Notes: generated by a model not told the origin, from the sequence alone. DNA of 64,000 nt from Thioalkalivibrio sulfidiphilus HL-EbGr7 (GCF_000021985.1 NC_011901.1:620001-684000); one strand, 5' to 3'. Counted from the first letter of the stretch, positions 8,181 to 19,813 are shown. Numbers and translations are program-made.

Positions 8181-9794
8181 ATGAGCGATCAAAAGACGGA
8201 CACGATGGAATCCGCGCCCCGGGGGCGGGTGCAGCTGGTTACCTATCCCTGGCTGAGCGTGCTGGGCGGCCTGCTGCTCATCAGCTACCTGCTGCTCATG
8301 ACGGAGCCCGCGCTGGCGGGTCTCTACCCGCTGCCCGCCCAGTGGCATGGCGTGGAGGTGAAATACGCGGCGCTCGGTCTTTTCCTGGTGCTGCTGATGT
8401 TCGATCTGCGTCGCTATCACCGCCAGCACCAGCGCCAGAAGACGGATGTGAAGGCCCTGCGGGAACAGGTCAACGCCCTGTGGCAGGACAAGAAGCAGCT
8501 GCAGCTCAAGGCGCACACCTACTCCGGCCATGCGGACAAGCTCAAGCTGTTCATCAGCGACAAGCTGCTGGAGTACATCGAGTACGACGAGAAGTTCCTG
8601 CACTTCAAGAGCATCGCCGCCGAGGTGCGCCACAACGGCGTGATCAGCTTCGACAAGGTGCAGACCGCCCTGCAGCGGGCGCTCGCGGAATCAGGCCCTG
8701 AGCAGTCCGGGGATTACCGCGCCGCCCTGGACGCCATGCGCTACCTCTGGGACCTGCTGGATCTGTCCACCGCCGACAACCTCGCCCTGCACATCGGCAA
8801 CCTGCTGTGCGAATGCGAGGAACACTACTGCCAGCGACTGCTCAACAGTGACGGCCCCGCGCCGCTGCCCTACGAGCCCGCCTACCCGCCCCGGCAGGCC
8901 GCCTGGCGTGCCCTGGCACTGGTCAGCCCCGAGGCGCTGCCGCCGCTGATCGAGGGTGAGGATTACCGCATCGAGGAAGGCCGCTGGTACGTGCACCTTG
9001 CCCCGGTCAGCGTCTTGCTGGGCAAGGAGAACCACCTGGTCCTGCTGCTGGAAAACCTGCTCAAGAACGCCCAGTTCTTCTCCGGCAAGCGCGGTTACAG
9101 GTCCCCCTTCGCGCCCATCGCCCTCACGCTCGTGGAAGAGCAGGGCCAGGCCGTGCTGCGCATCTACAACCGCGGCCCGCACATCAGCGACGAGGACCGC
9201 CCCAACCTGTTCCAGCTGGGCTTCACCACCCGCCGCACCCGCGAGCATCACGGCCGGGGTCTCGGGCTCTATTTCGTCAACGAGATCGTCAAGGGTTACG
9301 AGGGCCGCATCGGGGTGCGCAACGTCCACACCCCCGAGACCCGCTACGCGGTGCGGGTGGAACTGGACGACGGCGAGATCATCACCGACCTCATCGAGGT
9401 GGAGGTCGTGGACGGACAGCCCCGGTGCCGCACGGCCGATGGTGAGTTCAGTGACGCCCGTGACTGGACCTTCCGCGCACCGGTGCTGAGCGTGGAGGTC
9501 ACGCCCACCGGCAGCCGAGACACCCGCCGGATCGCGGATTTCGCTGCCAGGGGCAAACAGGTCCGCTTCGATCCCGGCCACCCCGAGCGCCCCGCCTGGC
9601 AGCTGGACTACCAGCCCAAACGCAATGCCCATCAGCTGGTCTTTCAGCCCCTGGATGTGAGCGGCGTGGAATTCGAGATCCGCCTGCCCACGGCGCAACT
9701 GCGCCTGGACGGCAGTGAATTGGGTCGGGATGAGGATATCGATGCGGAAGTGGAACGCCTGGATGAGCGTTTCCGGGTGCCGGGGGAGGCGTGA
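8181..9794 (+). CDS. Atypical membrane histidine kinase with C-terminal extension
   Basis: A 537-residue kinase. Two membrane helices lie near residues 25-45 and 62-78 with a very short external loop, so there is almost no periplasmic sensor. A coiled-coil linker follows. The dimerisation region is unusual, with EVRHNGVISF as the best candidate H-box. The ATPase domain is clear: LLENLLKNAQFF (N-box), YNRGPHISDED (G1) and HHGRGLGLYFVNEI (G2). About 150 residues continue past the ATPase domain with a beta-rich, unassigned sequence. It pairs with the preceding regulator. The extra C-terminal domain is not one I can name. Confidence 0.8.
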   Translation: MSDQKTDTMESAPRGRVQLVTYPWLSVLGGLLLISYLLLMTEPALAGLYPLPAQWHGVEVKYAALGLFLVLLMFDLRRYHRQHQRQKTDVKALREQVNALWQDKKQLQLKAHTYSGHADKLKLFISDKLLEYIEYDEKFLHFKSIAAEVRHNGVISFDKVQTALQRALAESGPEQSGDYRAALDAMRYLWDLLDLSTADNLALHIGNLLCECEEHYCQRLLNSDGPAPLPYEPAYPPRQAAWRALALVSPEALPPLIEGEDYRIEEGRWYVHLAPVSVLLGKENHLVLLLENLLKNAQFFSGKRGYRSPFAPIALTLVEEQGQAVLRIYNRGPHISDEDRPNLFQLGFTTRRTREHHGRGLGLYFVNEIVKGYEGRIGVRNVHTPETRYAVRVELDDGEIITDLIEVEVVDGQPRCRTADGEFSDARDWTFRAPVLSVEVTPTGSRDTRRIADFAARGKQVRFDPGHPERPAWQLDYQPKRNAHQLVFQPLDVSGVEFEIRLPTAQLRLDGSELGRDEDIDAEVERLDERFRVPGEA

Positions 9795-9874
9795 TGCCTG
9801 ACTCGGCCGATGACACAAACAAAAACACTGTTCTCTCGCGGAGACGCGGGGGCGCGGAGAAAGGTCAAAGGCGA

Positions 9875-9965
9875 TTTCTCGCAAAGACGCAAAGACGCGA
9901 AGACGCGAAGAAAAGCATTTCTTGTTAAAAAGACTTCTTGGCGTCTTCGCGTCTTCGCGAGAGAT
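9875..9965. repeat. Intergenic hairpin, AGACGCGAAG words
   Basis: The gap between the kinase gene (+) and the DUF2914 gene (-) holds an imperfect inverted repeat whose arms are made of the repeated word AAGACGC / GCGTCTTCGC. Arms read TCTCGCAAAGACGC... and ...GCGTCTTCGCGAGA around a short AT-rich loop. It lies between convergent genes and could act as a bidirectional terminator. It belongs to a broader set of word-repeat hairpins in this window. Confidence 0.7.
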
Positions 9966-10002
9966 CAGGTTTTTTCATGCGTCCCAGATCATTTCGGGAC
10001 GA

Positions 10003-10476
10003 CTAAGAACCCGAGCCCGAGCGCATGAAATGGGTTTCGGGGACGGTGATCGTCTCGGAATCCCCGGCGGCTGGCGCCGGGCCATCGCCGAAGGACAGTT
10101 CTTCGCTGGCCAGCACATTGCCGTCTTGCGTCACCACGTAGACCCGCCAGGTGCCCGTTTGCTCAGGCGCCATCTGCTTGCTGGACCAGACCCGCCAGCG
10201 GGGGCCGCCCACGTCGAAGCCGACCACGGCCACCGGTTCACCGGCATATTCCCAGCGGTGCACCACGTGTTGGCCCTGCAGGTCGCGCAGTTCGGTGAAG
10301 AAATACACCGTCTCCGTGTCCGCGGAAACGCTTGAGACGGCATCCACCGGCTCGCGATCCACCACGCCGGTGGTGAACTGCGCGCGCGCCACATCGGCGG
10401 CGGAAACGCCCTGCAAGCCGAAGGCGGTCATCATCAGGGCGGTGAATAACGCTGTGTTGAGCCATTTTCTGTACAT
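10003..10476 (-). CDS. Secreted DUF2914-domain protein
   Basis: A 157-residue protein with a Sec signal peptide (about 1-26, ending VSA-A). The mature part matches the DUF2914 pattern: RAQFTTGVVDREPVD near the start, TVYFFTELRDLQGQHVVHRWEY in the middle and PRWRVWSSKQM plus TWRVYVVTQDG towards the end. The domain is a beta-sandwich of unknown function found in exported bacterial proteins. There is a GGAGAT ribosome site just upstream of the ATG. No operon partner: the type I restriction genes start about 200 bp away on its 5' side. Confidence 0.8.
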   Translation of the reverse strand: MYRKWLNTALFTALMMTAFGLQGVSAADVARAQFTTGVVDREPVDAVSSVSADTETVYFFTELRDLQGQHVVHRWEYAGEPVAVVGFDVGGPRWRVWSSKQMAPEQTGTWRVYVVTQDGNVLASEELSFGDGPAPAAGDSETITVPETHFMRSGSGS

Positions 10477-10677
10477 GCTGATCTCCTTATTCGTGTTGTC
10501 TGTCGGTCGAGACTGTGTGACCGACGTTGTTGCCCGGATCTTTGTGTTGGGAGCGGGGCCCTTCCCTCACAAGGCTGATGCCAGTCAATGACTGGGTATA
10601 ACACACATAACAGAAAAAGGGGTGCTACTCCCCCATTTCCAACGCTTGAGAGGGTGGTGGGTGTCCCTTGCCCTTAC

Positions 10678-13600
10678 TCAGGGCTGGCGCAGCGAGTGCA
10701 GGATGAAGTCGAGCACCACCCCGACGGAGCGCTGCAGTTGCGCCGGATCCCTGAGCAGCTGCCCCGCCATGCCCTGGTGGGTCGTCAGGCTGTCCATGAC
10801 GGCATCGCGTACCGCCGCCGGGAAATCACCGTGCATGACCTGGTCACGGGTATTGTTTTTCAGCTGGGCCAGCACCGGCTTGTTCTCCATCACCTTGTCC
10901 GAGAGGGTACGCAGGTAGTTGAGCCGATCGGCGTCGCTCAGACCCTCGCCCGCGAACAGCTCGTTGAGCCGGGCGATGATCTCGGCCAGCGCTTCCTTTT
11001 CCGGGTCGTGCGCTTGGCCGCCGCCCGGGCCTTCGCCGCGGATGCGGTAGTCCCCCTCGCCATCGCGCAGGTTGATCTGGTGCTCGCCCTGCTTTTTCAG
11101 GCGGTAGTGGGTCAACTCGATGCCGGAGAGGTCCAGCGGCTGGTCGAGTTCGGCCTGCCGCAGCAAGGGGCGCAGGTGGCGGGCGTAGACAGCGAGCTTT
11201 TCGAGATCACGGTCGTCCAGGGCGACGATCTGGGAGATGAACTCGTAGAAGCGCACGAAGCTGCCGAGGTCCTTGCGGAACAGGTCGAGCACGCTCTTTT
11301 CCTCGCCGGCGCTCTGGACGGCGCGGCGGGCGTTGGCGGCGCCGACCTCATCGCCGCTCATGTCGGCCTGGCGTTCCTGGCGCTGGGCGTCCTGCAGGGC
11401 CTGGATGGCGGATTTGTAGCGTTCCCTGTAGCGGTCCACCGCCGGGCGCACATGGTAGTTGAGCTTGTCCTGGGTCTTCTTGGGGTCGAAGAAGGCGTCG
11501 GCGAAGGCTTCCACCTCCTCCCAGCGGAAGATCCGCTCACTCTCCAGCTTTTCCTGCAGGTCGTAGATCAGGTTGGGGTCGGAGACGTCTTCCAGCTCGG
11601 CGGTGCGGTAGTAGGGCTTGAAGGCGGCCAGCACGTCCTCGGGCTTGTTGACGAAATCCAGGACGAAGGGGTCTTCCTTGCCCGGGTAGGTGCGGTTGAG
11701 GCGTGAGAGGGTCTGCACGCAGTCCACGCCCGAGAGCTTCTTGTCCACGTACATGGCGCAGAGCTTGGGCTGGTCGAAGCCGGTCTGGAACTTGTTGGCG
11801 ACGATCATCACCTGGTATTCGTCGGTGTCGAACGCATCGCGCAGGTCGCGGCCCTTGAGGCCGGGGTTCATGTTGCGCTCGTTGAAGGCCCCTCCATCGA
11901 CCGAGGCCCCGCTCTCCTTGTCCTCCACGTCGCCCGAGAAGGCCACCAGGGCGTGCACGTCGGTGTAGCCGTGCTCGGTCACGTACTTATCCAGGGCGAG
12001 CTTGTAGCGCACGGCAGCCTTTCGCGAGTCGGTCACCACCATGGCCTTGGCCTGGCGGCTGAGCTGGGCGGCCACGTGCTGGCGGAAGTGTTCGACGATC
12101 ACTTGCACCTTCTGCTCGATGTTGTAGGGGTGCAGCTTCACCCACTGGTAGAGCCGGGTGGCGGCCTTGCCCTTGTCCACCGCCTCCTCAGCAGCCTGCT
12201 TCTGCTCCAGGCGGAAGGCCATGCTGTAGGTGGTGTAGCGCTTGAGCACGTCGAGGATGAAGCCCTCCTCGATGGCCTGCTGCATGGTGTAGACGTGAAA
12301 GGCTTCAGGCAGGTTGTCCGGCCCCGGCTCCTGGTTGGGATCGGGCGGACGGCCGAAGAGCTGCAGGGTCTTGGCCTTGGGCGTGGCGGTGAAGGCGAAG
12401 TAGCTGATGTTGTGCGCCTGGCTGCGCGCGGCCAGGGTGGCGTCCAGCACGTCCTCGGCGCTGATCTCGGCATCCTCTTCCAACTCGTCGGCCATCAGCA
12501 CCTGGCGCAGCTTGCGGGCGGTGGCGCCGGTCTGGGAGGAATGGGCCTCGTCGGCGATCACGGCGAAGCGGCGTTCCTTGAGGCTGGTCTGCTGCTGGAT
12601 CGCCTCCAGCACAAAGGGGAATGTCTGGAGGGTGACGATGATGATGCGGGTGTTCCCCATCAAGGCCTCGGCCAGCTGGGCGGACTTGCTGCCCTCGCCC
12701 TCATCGCGGCTGATGCGGCACACCACCCCCTCGGCGTGCTCGAACTGGTAGATGGTCTCCTGCAGCTGGTCGTCCAGCACCGTGCGGTCGGTGATGACGA
12801 TGACCGAGTCGAACACGCGCTGATCCTGATCGTCGTGCAGCGAGGCCAAGCGGTGGGCGGTCCAGGCGATGGAATTGGACTTGCCGGAACCCGCGCTGTG
12901 CTGGATCAGGTACTTGTGGCCCGGCCCCTCGGCGCGGGCGGTGGTCACCAGCTGGTTGACCGCATCCCACTGATGGAAGCGCGGGAAGATCAGGTTCTCC
13001 TTGGTGTAGCGCTTGCCGAAGCCGTCCTCCTTTTCCTCCTTTTGCAGGTGGATGAAGCGGCCCAGGATGTCCAGCCAGGCATCGCGCGCAAAGACCTGCC
13101 TCCAGAGATAATCCGTAGCGTAGCCGTCCGGATTGGGCGGGTTGCCGGCCCCGCCCTCAAAGCCCTTGTTAAAGGGCAGGAAGAAGGTCTTCATGCCATC
13201 GAGCCTGGTGGCCATCCACACCTCTTCCTGGCTGACGGCGAAGTGCACCAGGGCGCGCTTGCCGAAGGCCAGCAGCGGCTCGGGCTTGCGGGTCTTGGGG
13301 TCTTTGGGCGGGCGGTCCTTCTTGTACTGCCACTTGGCATTGTCGATGGCCTGCTTGAACTCGGACTTCAGCTCCAGGGTCGCCACCGGCACGCCGTTGA
13401 CGAACAGGACCAGGTCCAGGCGCGGGTTGTAGCCTTCGCGGGCGTGGGGCGAGTAGGAGACCTCCTGCACCACCCGCAGGCGGTTGGCCTCATAGCGGGC
13501 CAGGGTCTCGGGGTTCAGGCCGTGGTCGGGCTTGAAGGTGCACAGACGAATCTTCGCGCCACGGTCCTTGAAGCCGTGGCGCAGCACGTGCAGGGCGCCA

Positions 13601-13836
13601 TGCTTGTCCATTTGCTCGGCCGCGCGTTGCAGCAGCTTGTCCTCCACCTTATCGCCGTAGAACTTGGTGAGCTTTTCTAGCGCCTCGGGCTGGGTGTTGC
13701 GCACGTAGCCGACCAGGTCCTCCGGGTAGAGGGCCAGCACCCGGTCATAGTGCTCCGACTTCCCTTCCAGCCAGCCCTGCCCCACCAGATCGGTGACGAT
13801 GGCCTGCTGAAACACATTCTCCCTGGCCTTATCCAT
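10678..13836 (-). CDS. hsdR: Type I restriction enzyme R subunit
   Basis: A 1052-residue restriction subunit. The N-terminal nuclease part shows the PD-(D/E)xK-type core with VATLELKSEFKQ near residue 175. The translocase part has Walker A (HSAGSGKSN, about 315), the DEAH box (IADEAHSSQTG, about 430) and later helicase motifs (TGFDQPKLCAMYVDKKLSG, QTLSRLNRTYPGK). The C-terminal helical region that contacts the methylase is complete. Together with HsdM and HsdS it should cleave unmodified DNA after ATP-driven translocation. It is the last gene of the hsdM-cassette-hsdS-hsdR run, 9 bp after hsdS. Confidence 0.95.
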   Translation of the reverse strand: MDKARENVFQQAIVTDLVGQGWLEGKSEHYDRVLALYPEDLVGYVRNTQPEALEKLTKFYGDKVEDKLLQRAAEQMDKHGALHVLRHGFKDRGAKIRLCTFKPDHGLNPETLARYEANRLRVVQEVSYSPHAREGYNPRLDLVLFVNGVPVATLELKSEFKQAIDNAKWQYKKDRPPKDPKTRKPEPLLAFGKRALVHFAVSQEEVWMATRLDGMKTFFLPFNKGFEGGAGNPPNPDGYATDYLWRQVFARDAWLDILGRFIHLQKEEKEDGFGKRYTKENLIFPRFHQWDAVNQLVTTARAEGPGHKYLIQHSAGSGKSNSIAWTAHRLASLHDDQDQRVFDSVIVITDRTVLDDQLQETIYQFEHAEGVVCRISRDEGEGSKSAQLAEALMGNTRIIIVTLQTFPFVLEAIQQQTSLKERRFAVIADEAHSSQTGATARKLRQVLMADELEEDAEISAEDVLDATLAARSQAHNISYFAFTATPKAKTLQLFGRPPDPNQEPGPDNLPEAFHVYTMQQAIEEGFILDVLKRYTTYSMAFRLEQKQAAEEAVDKGKAATRLYQWVKLHPYNIEQKVQVIVEHFRQHVAAQLSRQAKAMVVTDSRKAAVRYKLALDKYVTEHGYTDVHALVAFSGDVEDKESGASVDGGAFNERNMNPGLKGRDLRDAFDTDEYQVMIVANKFQTGFDQPKLCAMYVDKKLSGVDCVQTLSRLNRTYPGKEDPFVLDFVNKPEDVLAAFKPYYRTAELEDVSDPNLIYDLQEKLESERIFRWEEVEAFADAFFDPKKTQDKLNYHVRPAVDRYRERYKSAIQALQDAQRQERQADMSGDEVGAANARRAVQSAGEEKSVLDLFRKDLGSFVRFYEFISQIVALDDRDLEKLAVYARHLRPLLRQAELDQPLDLSGIELTHYRLKKQGEHQINLRDGEGDYRIRGEGPGGGQAHDPEKEALAEIIARLNELFAGEGLSDADRLNYLRTLSDKVMENKPVLAQLKNNTRDQVMHGDFPAAVRDAVMDSLTTHQGMAGQLLRDPAQLQRSVGVVLDFILHSLRQP

Positions 13837-13845
13837 GACTCCCCT

Positions 13846-15222
13846 TTAGGCGCTGGCGGCTTCTGCCGCTTCTTGTGGTTCGGTGTTCGGTTTTTGCCAG
13901 CCACGGACGTCGATCTTTCCGGTGACGGCAGCTGATATAAGCGCGGTTCGGTGCTCCCTAAGTAACTCAATTGCGCGCGTTGCCTTTTCCGTAAGAAGCC
14001 GGTACTTCTCCAATTGCCCATTTAGAAACTGAAGAATCTCCATCATTTCCGAGGGCGGCGGCATCGGCACCATAGTATTCCCCAAATACTCCTGCTCTAT
14101 GCTTTCTACGGTCGCACCTTGCTTTCGCCATTCAAGCAGCAGGTTATCCTCATGCCCTTCAACGAAATATGAGAAAAACTCAGAACGGGTTTCATCCCTA
14201 AAATCTATTGCCTTCATGTCCTGGTTAAGTGTGACCTCAACAAGATTCACGGCAACCGGAATAGTTCTTTGAAGAATTCCTGACCGGACGACAACCAGAA
14301 CCTGTCCAGGCCCAATCAGGCTAGTTGAACTCGCTGCAATAGCCTCAACCGTGATCTTGTCCTGCGAATCGGCAACATATCGAGACTTCATGTCCTTTGG
14401 GGAAACCCACGGAATATCACCACCCCAATATTCGGGTGAATCTTTGGATGGTGTGCCACCACCCTTGAAGATGGCTGTGTACTTCAATTTCTCAAGCCTC
14501 CAATGCGCCGGCACTTCACCTAGCCACTCCACACCGGAGTCCTTCATCGGCGCGTCGGGGTTTAGGCCCTTGGTGACGGCATGGGAGATCACCGCCTGCC
14601 GCTTTTCCTTGAGCAGCTCGATCAGCCGCTGCTGCTTGGCGATCAGCCGGTCGATCTTGGCGGTTTCGTGGTCGAGGAAGGCGGCGATACCTGCCTGCTC
14701 GCCGGCTGGGGGGAATAAAAATGGCGTCCCCTGGACCTTCTCTGCTGTGTAGTGAGGAATCGTAGACTTGTTGCAGATTATGTCGATATAGCCAGCACTC
14801 TTGATGAAGCTCATCCAGTAGTAGAGATAGCGGCTACTGTGTTCGCCCTTCGGGCGCGCCCTATTAATCGCATTCTGAAAATAGCATTCTGGCAATTCGC
14901 CCTGCCAAACAGCGGAACGGCCGACATCCCCGCCCTCGCTAATCACTACGTCGCCAACCATCAGCCTCAACGCCTTACGCTCGGCAGGCGAGAACCACAT
15001 TTCTTTTACGGTGCTGAGGTCGACACCACCCCAGTTCACATTTGCAGCTCGGAGATACGGCAACAATCTGTCTGCCGGTGTCTTAGCGTCACTTTGCAGC
15101 ATCTTGCCAAGCACAACGTCATGGGCATTTTTGATCTGCCCCGTCATCCAGTGCACAGGTATCGGCGGTAGCAGGTCATGCCGTGTTTCACGATACTCTG
15201 GGTAGGCTTGGTACTTCCCCAT
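13846..15222 (-). CDS. hsdS: Type I restriction enzyme specificity subunit
   Basis: A 458-residue HsdS with two target-recognition domains, each followed by a conserved helical spacer: FPPAGEQAGIAAFLDHETAKIDRLIAKQQ in the middle and the matching MPPPSEMMEILQFLNGQLEKYRLL near the C-terminus. The two TRDs decide the bipartite recognition sequence, which cannot be read from the protein. The GC of the TRD-coding parts is clearly lower than that of the flanks, as usual for exchanged recognition domains. Its ATG overlaps the stop codon of the hsdM 3' remnant (TGATG), the native coupling of hsdM and hsdS. Confidence 0.93.
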   Translation of the reverse strand: MGKYQAYPEYRETRHDLLPPIPVHWMTGQIKNAHDVVLGKMLQSDAKTPADRLLPYLRAANVNWGGVDLSTVKEMWFSPAERKALRLMVGDVVISEGGDVGRSAVWQGELPECYFQNAINRARPKGEHSSRYLYYWMSFIKSAGYIDIICNKSTIPHYTAEKVQGTPFLFPPAGEQAGIAAFLDHETAKIDRLIAKQQRLIELLKEKRQAVISHAVTKGLNPDAPMKDSGVEWLGEVPAHWRLEKLKYTAIFKGGGTPSKDSPEYWGGDIPWVSPKDMKSRYVADSQDKITVEAIAASSTSLIGPGQVLVVVRSGILQRTIPVAVNLVEVTLNQDMKAIDFRDETRSEFFSYFVEGHEDNLLLEWRKQGATVESIEQEYLGNTMVPMPPPSEMMEILQFLNGQLEKYRLLTEKATRAIELLREHRTALISAAVTGKIDVRGWQKPNTEPQEAAEAASA

Positions 15223-15464
15223 CAGGCATGCACCTCAGCCAGCAACCCCATGATCTCCCGGCTGACCTGATCCAGGTCCGCGTCGATCTCCTCCAGCGGA
15301 CGCGGCGGCACATACTGGTAGAAGTGGCGGTTGAAGGGAATCTCGTAGCCGACGATGCCCACCTGACCATCCTGCGCGTCCTTCCTGGACGCGTCGAGCC
15401 AGGCTTCGGACATGCAGTGCGTCACCGCGCGGGTATCAACTCTATGGGGATATTCAGTTCGCAT
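15222..15464 (-). pseudogene. Duplicated 3' end of hsdM
   Basis: An 80-codon open frame whose last 67 or so codons repeat the C-terminus of the full HsdM encoded at 17846-19813: [20 protein letters not shown] and the ending [14 protein letters not shown] are shared. At the DNA level 15224-15426 and 17848-18050 align over 203 bp without a gap and are roughly 85-90% identical by eye. The catalytic part is absent. The copy keeps the stop/start overlap with hsdS, so it looks like the original hsdM end, left in place when a cassette inserted upstream. Whether it is translated is unknown. Confidence 0.85.
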
Positions 15465-16368
15465 CGTAGCTCGCCTGTATCAGTGCCCTGGCTTTTTCCA
15501 GGTCGGCGGGACTGGCAAGGGTCACTTCCAGGTCGCCGGTGCCGAAGTGGCCGATGTTGCGCACGTCGCGCGAGAATCCCTCTTCCAGCTCGATGTCGTC
15601 GGGATTAACCTTCAGATATATCTGCACTGTTCCCTTGCTGGGCTTCACCTCGACACAGGCGAAGTTCTTGATGCGCTTGAAGGCGACATAGAAGCGCAGG
15701 GTCTTTTCCTGCACGTCGTCGCCCAGCGCGAGCAGGTGGGCGCGCAGCGCTTCAAACAGGTCCAGCAGCGGGCCCTGCAGGCCGGCCAGGGTGTCGGAGA
15801 TGGTCTTGTAGGAATTCACGCTGGCGGCCGTGCCCTGTGGCTTGGTGTCCGCCGCCGGCTTGGCACTGACGGCATTCATGAGTTCAAGCAGCAGCAGATC
15901 GTCGCCGAAGCGCTTGTAGCGGATGAGCTCGATGTTGCGGTTCATCTGCTGCACGGCGTGTTCGTCGTACTTGCTGAATCCGCCGGCGATGCACAGCAGC
16001 CGCGGCGCCGACCAGTCGATCTGATCCGCCTGCTGTGTGCCGAGCTGTTTTTGCACCAGCAACTGGAACTCGGCGCGGTGGTCCATCAGCCAGTCCAGGT
16101 AGAACAGCCCCTGGTTGATGACGTTTTCGTTGGTGGCGCGCTTATACTCGATGATGACCGGGCAGCCGTTCTCGTCCATGCCCAGGGTGTCGATGCGCCC
16201 GCCGTGCCTGGGCCCGGTGCTGTATTCGCTGGCGAGGAAGGTGACGCCGAGTAGGGCGTCCAGGTTCTGTTCCATGAGGGCCTGGAGGGACTTCTCCAGC
16301 GCGACGGCGCTGCCGGGGATTTCCTGGGCCGTTTGCCCCTGGGTGCGGAAGAGCTTGATGTCGGTCAT
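15454..16368 (-). CDS. NucS/DUF5655-like endonuclease-fold protein
   Basis: A 304-residue soluble protein. The N-terminal half has a PD-(D/E)xK-like nuclease core: [22 protein letters not shown] near residues 57-78, in which D, E and K line up as catalytic residues, followed by [16 protein letters not shown]. The C-terminal half (about 195-300) fits the DUF5655 domain ([35 protein letters not shown]). Proteins with this layout occur near restriction and other defence genes; substrate unknown. It is the third gene of the cassette within the hsd operon and overlaps the doc gene by 4 bp. Confidence 0.75.
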   Translation of the reverse strand: MTDIKLFRTQGQTAQEIPGSAVALEKSLQALMEQNLDALLGVTFLASEYSTGPRHGGRIDTLGMDENGCPVIIEYKRATNENVINQGLFYLDWLMDHRAEFQLLVQKQLGTQQADQIDWSAPRLLCIAGGFSKYDEHAVQQMNRNIELIRYKRFGDDLLLLELMNAVSAKPAADTKPQGTAASVNSYKTISDTLAGLQGPLLDLFEALRAHLLALGDDVQEKTLRFYVAFKRIKNFACVEVKPSKGTVQIYLKVNPDDIELEEGFSRDVRNIGHFGTGDLEVTLASPADLEKARALIQASYDAN

Positions 16369-16826
16369 GGAAGTTGATCACCTCCATCTGAAACGGCTTC
16401 GAAGATCTTCAACTTGAGCTCTTCTGGGTATTCATCATTCTCGATCAGTGAAAGCACAATCTCACCCAACAGCTCTTTGCCGATCTGGTTTTTAGCAAGC
16501 CAGACCGCGACGTTTTCCATTTCCAGCACAAACTGTTTCACGCAGAAGTCGAAGCCGTTCAGCTCAAGGAAATAGGCGCCGAGGGCAATACTGGAGCGTT
16601 TGTTGCCATCGTTAAAGGCATGGAACTTGTTAATCGCAAAGACAAGATGGGTCAGTTTTTCCTCGAACGTTGGGTAATACACATCGTTCTGTATGTGATC
16701 GAGTGCGCTTTCGAGATAACCGATTTCCAGAATGCCAGGCCGACCGCCGCTGTTCTCGATAATCCAGTCATGGACGTCTATCGCGTGCTGAATGTCGAAA
16801 TAGAAGATCTCCAAATCATCCGCCAT
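16365..16826 (-). CDS. doc: Doc family (Fic-fold) toxin
   Basis: A 153-residue death-on-curing protein. The Fic-fold active site is HAFNDGNKRSS (about residues 68-78), with Lys in the Doc-type NKR in place of the Gly of AMP-transferring Fic enzymes. Doc of phage P1 phosphorylates EF-Tu and stops translation. The N-terminal pattern HAIDVHDWIIENSGGRPGILEIGYLESAL is typical. It overlaps the downstream nuclease-like gene by 4 bp and is 1 bp from the upstream DNA-binding protein gene, which is the best candidate for its antitoxin because no Phd-type gene is present. Confidence 0.85.
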   Translation of the reverse strand: MADDLEIFYFDIQHAIDVHDWIIENSGGRPGILEIGYLESALDHIQNDVYYPTFEEKLTHLVFAINKFHAFNDGNKRSSIALGAYFLELNGFDFCVKQFVLEMENVAVWLAKNQIGKELLGEIVLSLIENDEYPEELKLKIFEAVSDGGDQLP

Positions 16827-16827
16827 A

Positions 16828-17844
16828 TCAGCGGTCCTTCAGGCGTTTGAATACCGCTAGCGTCTCCGGGTCTGAGAGGCGTTCTTCGAGGGTTTTACTG
16901 GTTTCGCCGAGGAACTTCTCGAAATCGCTTTCCGGCACCGACTGGACGTACGACTCCAACTTGTGATGCAGTGCATCCCGGAAGCAAAGGTCGCGGCTTG
17001 CCATCTTGACTCGGGCGCTTTCAAGCACCGGCCTCAGGTACGGGCTGTTTTCAGCGCCGGCAATAATGTCGTCCAGTTCGCTCGGCAATAGTTTCCTGCC
17101 GAGTTTCGTGGCCTGCGCCTCCAGCTCGTGGGCAATGCCACTTTCAAAGCTCGCAATCGCCTGAAGCACCTCTGCATACATGGTGTCGCGTGGGTTTTCC
17201 GTATTCACCAACTTCAAGATCCTTCGGTACTCCTCCGCGTTCTCGTTGAAAACTGCTTGATAGACCTTGTTGGTGTATACGGCATATTTGTGGTTGCCCA
17301 TATGCAGGTGATTTTTCAGGGCATCCGTGAAGGCCCGGCGATAGCTGAACTCCTGGTAGGCGGCTGGCAGGTAGTCCTTGTCACGCTGATTGATATAGCG
17401 GGTATGTCCTCCGGCCTTTTCAGCCATCACATCAATAACCACGTCAAGAATGCGGCTTCTAATGGCGCGGGCACGCTCGCTTTCGGTCACCAACATGGCG
17501 ATGTTGAGGAGCGCCCTGAATGAGAAGACGCCAAGCACCGAGGTTTTGGTACCGACATCTGTGTCGGCACCATATGCTAACTTGAAGTTTTTTAAGGCCT
17601 TTCCCTTGAGGACACGATAGCCGTTCTTCTCCAGCTCCTCGCCATTACTGGAGAGGTACCGCTCCACCGTCCGCTCATCAATGCCCATCAGATCAACGAC
17701 TTGCATCTTGGTGAAGACGAATTCCCCCTCGAACTCCGTCCCCGAAACCCTCAGCTCCAGATTTTCTCTAACTTTTTCAATCGCATAGCGATTGTTGAGG
17801 ATATTCTGGCGATCCGTTTGAGATGTGGTGAGATTTCTAGCCAT
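16828..17844 (-). CDS. Bro-N/RhuM-like DNA-binding protein, likely Doc partner
   Basis: A 338-residue protein. The N-terminal region has a helix-turn-helix-like stretch (MQVVDLMGIDERTVERYLSS) followed by a segment resembling the Bro-N / RhuM / KilA-N families (GVFSFRALLNIAMLVTESE and RAIRSRILDVVIDVM). The C-terminal half is helical. Such proteins often sit directly upstream of doc-like toxins and inside type I restriction operons. Start at 17844 is 1 bp beyond the hsdM stop, so translation is probably coupled to hsdM. The antitoxin or regulator role is inferred from position. Confidence 0.65.
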   Translation of the reverse strand: MARNLTTSQTDRQNILNNRYAIEKVRENLELRVSGTEFEGEFVFTKMQVVDLMGIDERTVERYLSSNGEELEKNGYRVLKGKALKNFKLAYGADTDVGTKTSVLGVFSFRALLNIAMLVTESERARAIRSRILDVVIDVMAEKAGGHTRYINQRDKDYLPAAYQEFSYRRAFTDALKNHLHMGNHKYAVYTNKVYQAVFNENAEEYRRILKLVNTENPRDTMYAEVLQAIASFESGIAHELEAQATKLGRKLLPSELDDIIAGAENSPYLRPVLESARVKMASRDLCFRDALHHKLESYVQSVPESDFEKFLGETSKTLEERLSDPETLAVFKRLKDR

Positions 17845-17845
17845 T

Positions 17846-19813
<1,968 letters not shown>

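Noticed and set aside
11953-13680. 575-residue open frame opposite hsdR
   Set aside because: Antisense shadow; composition is low-complexity and hsdR has all its motifs.
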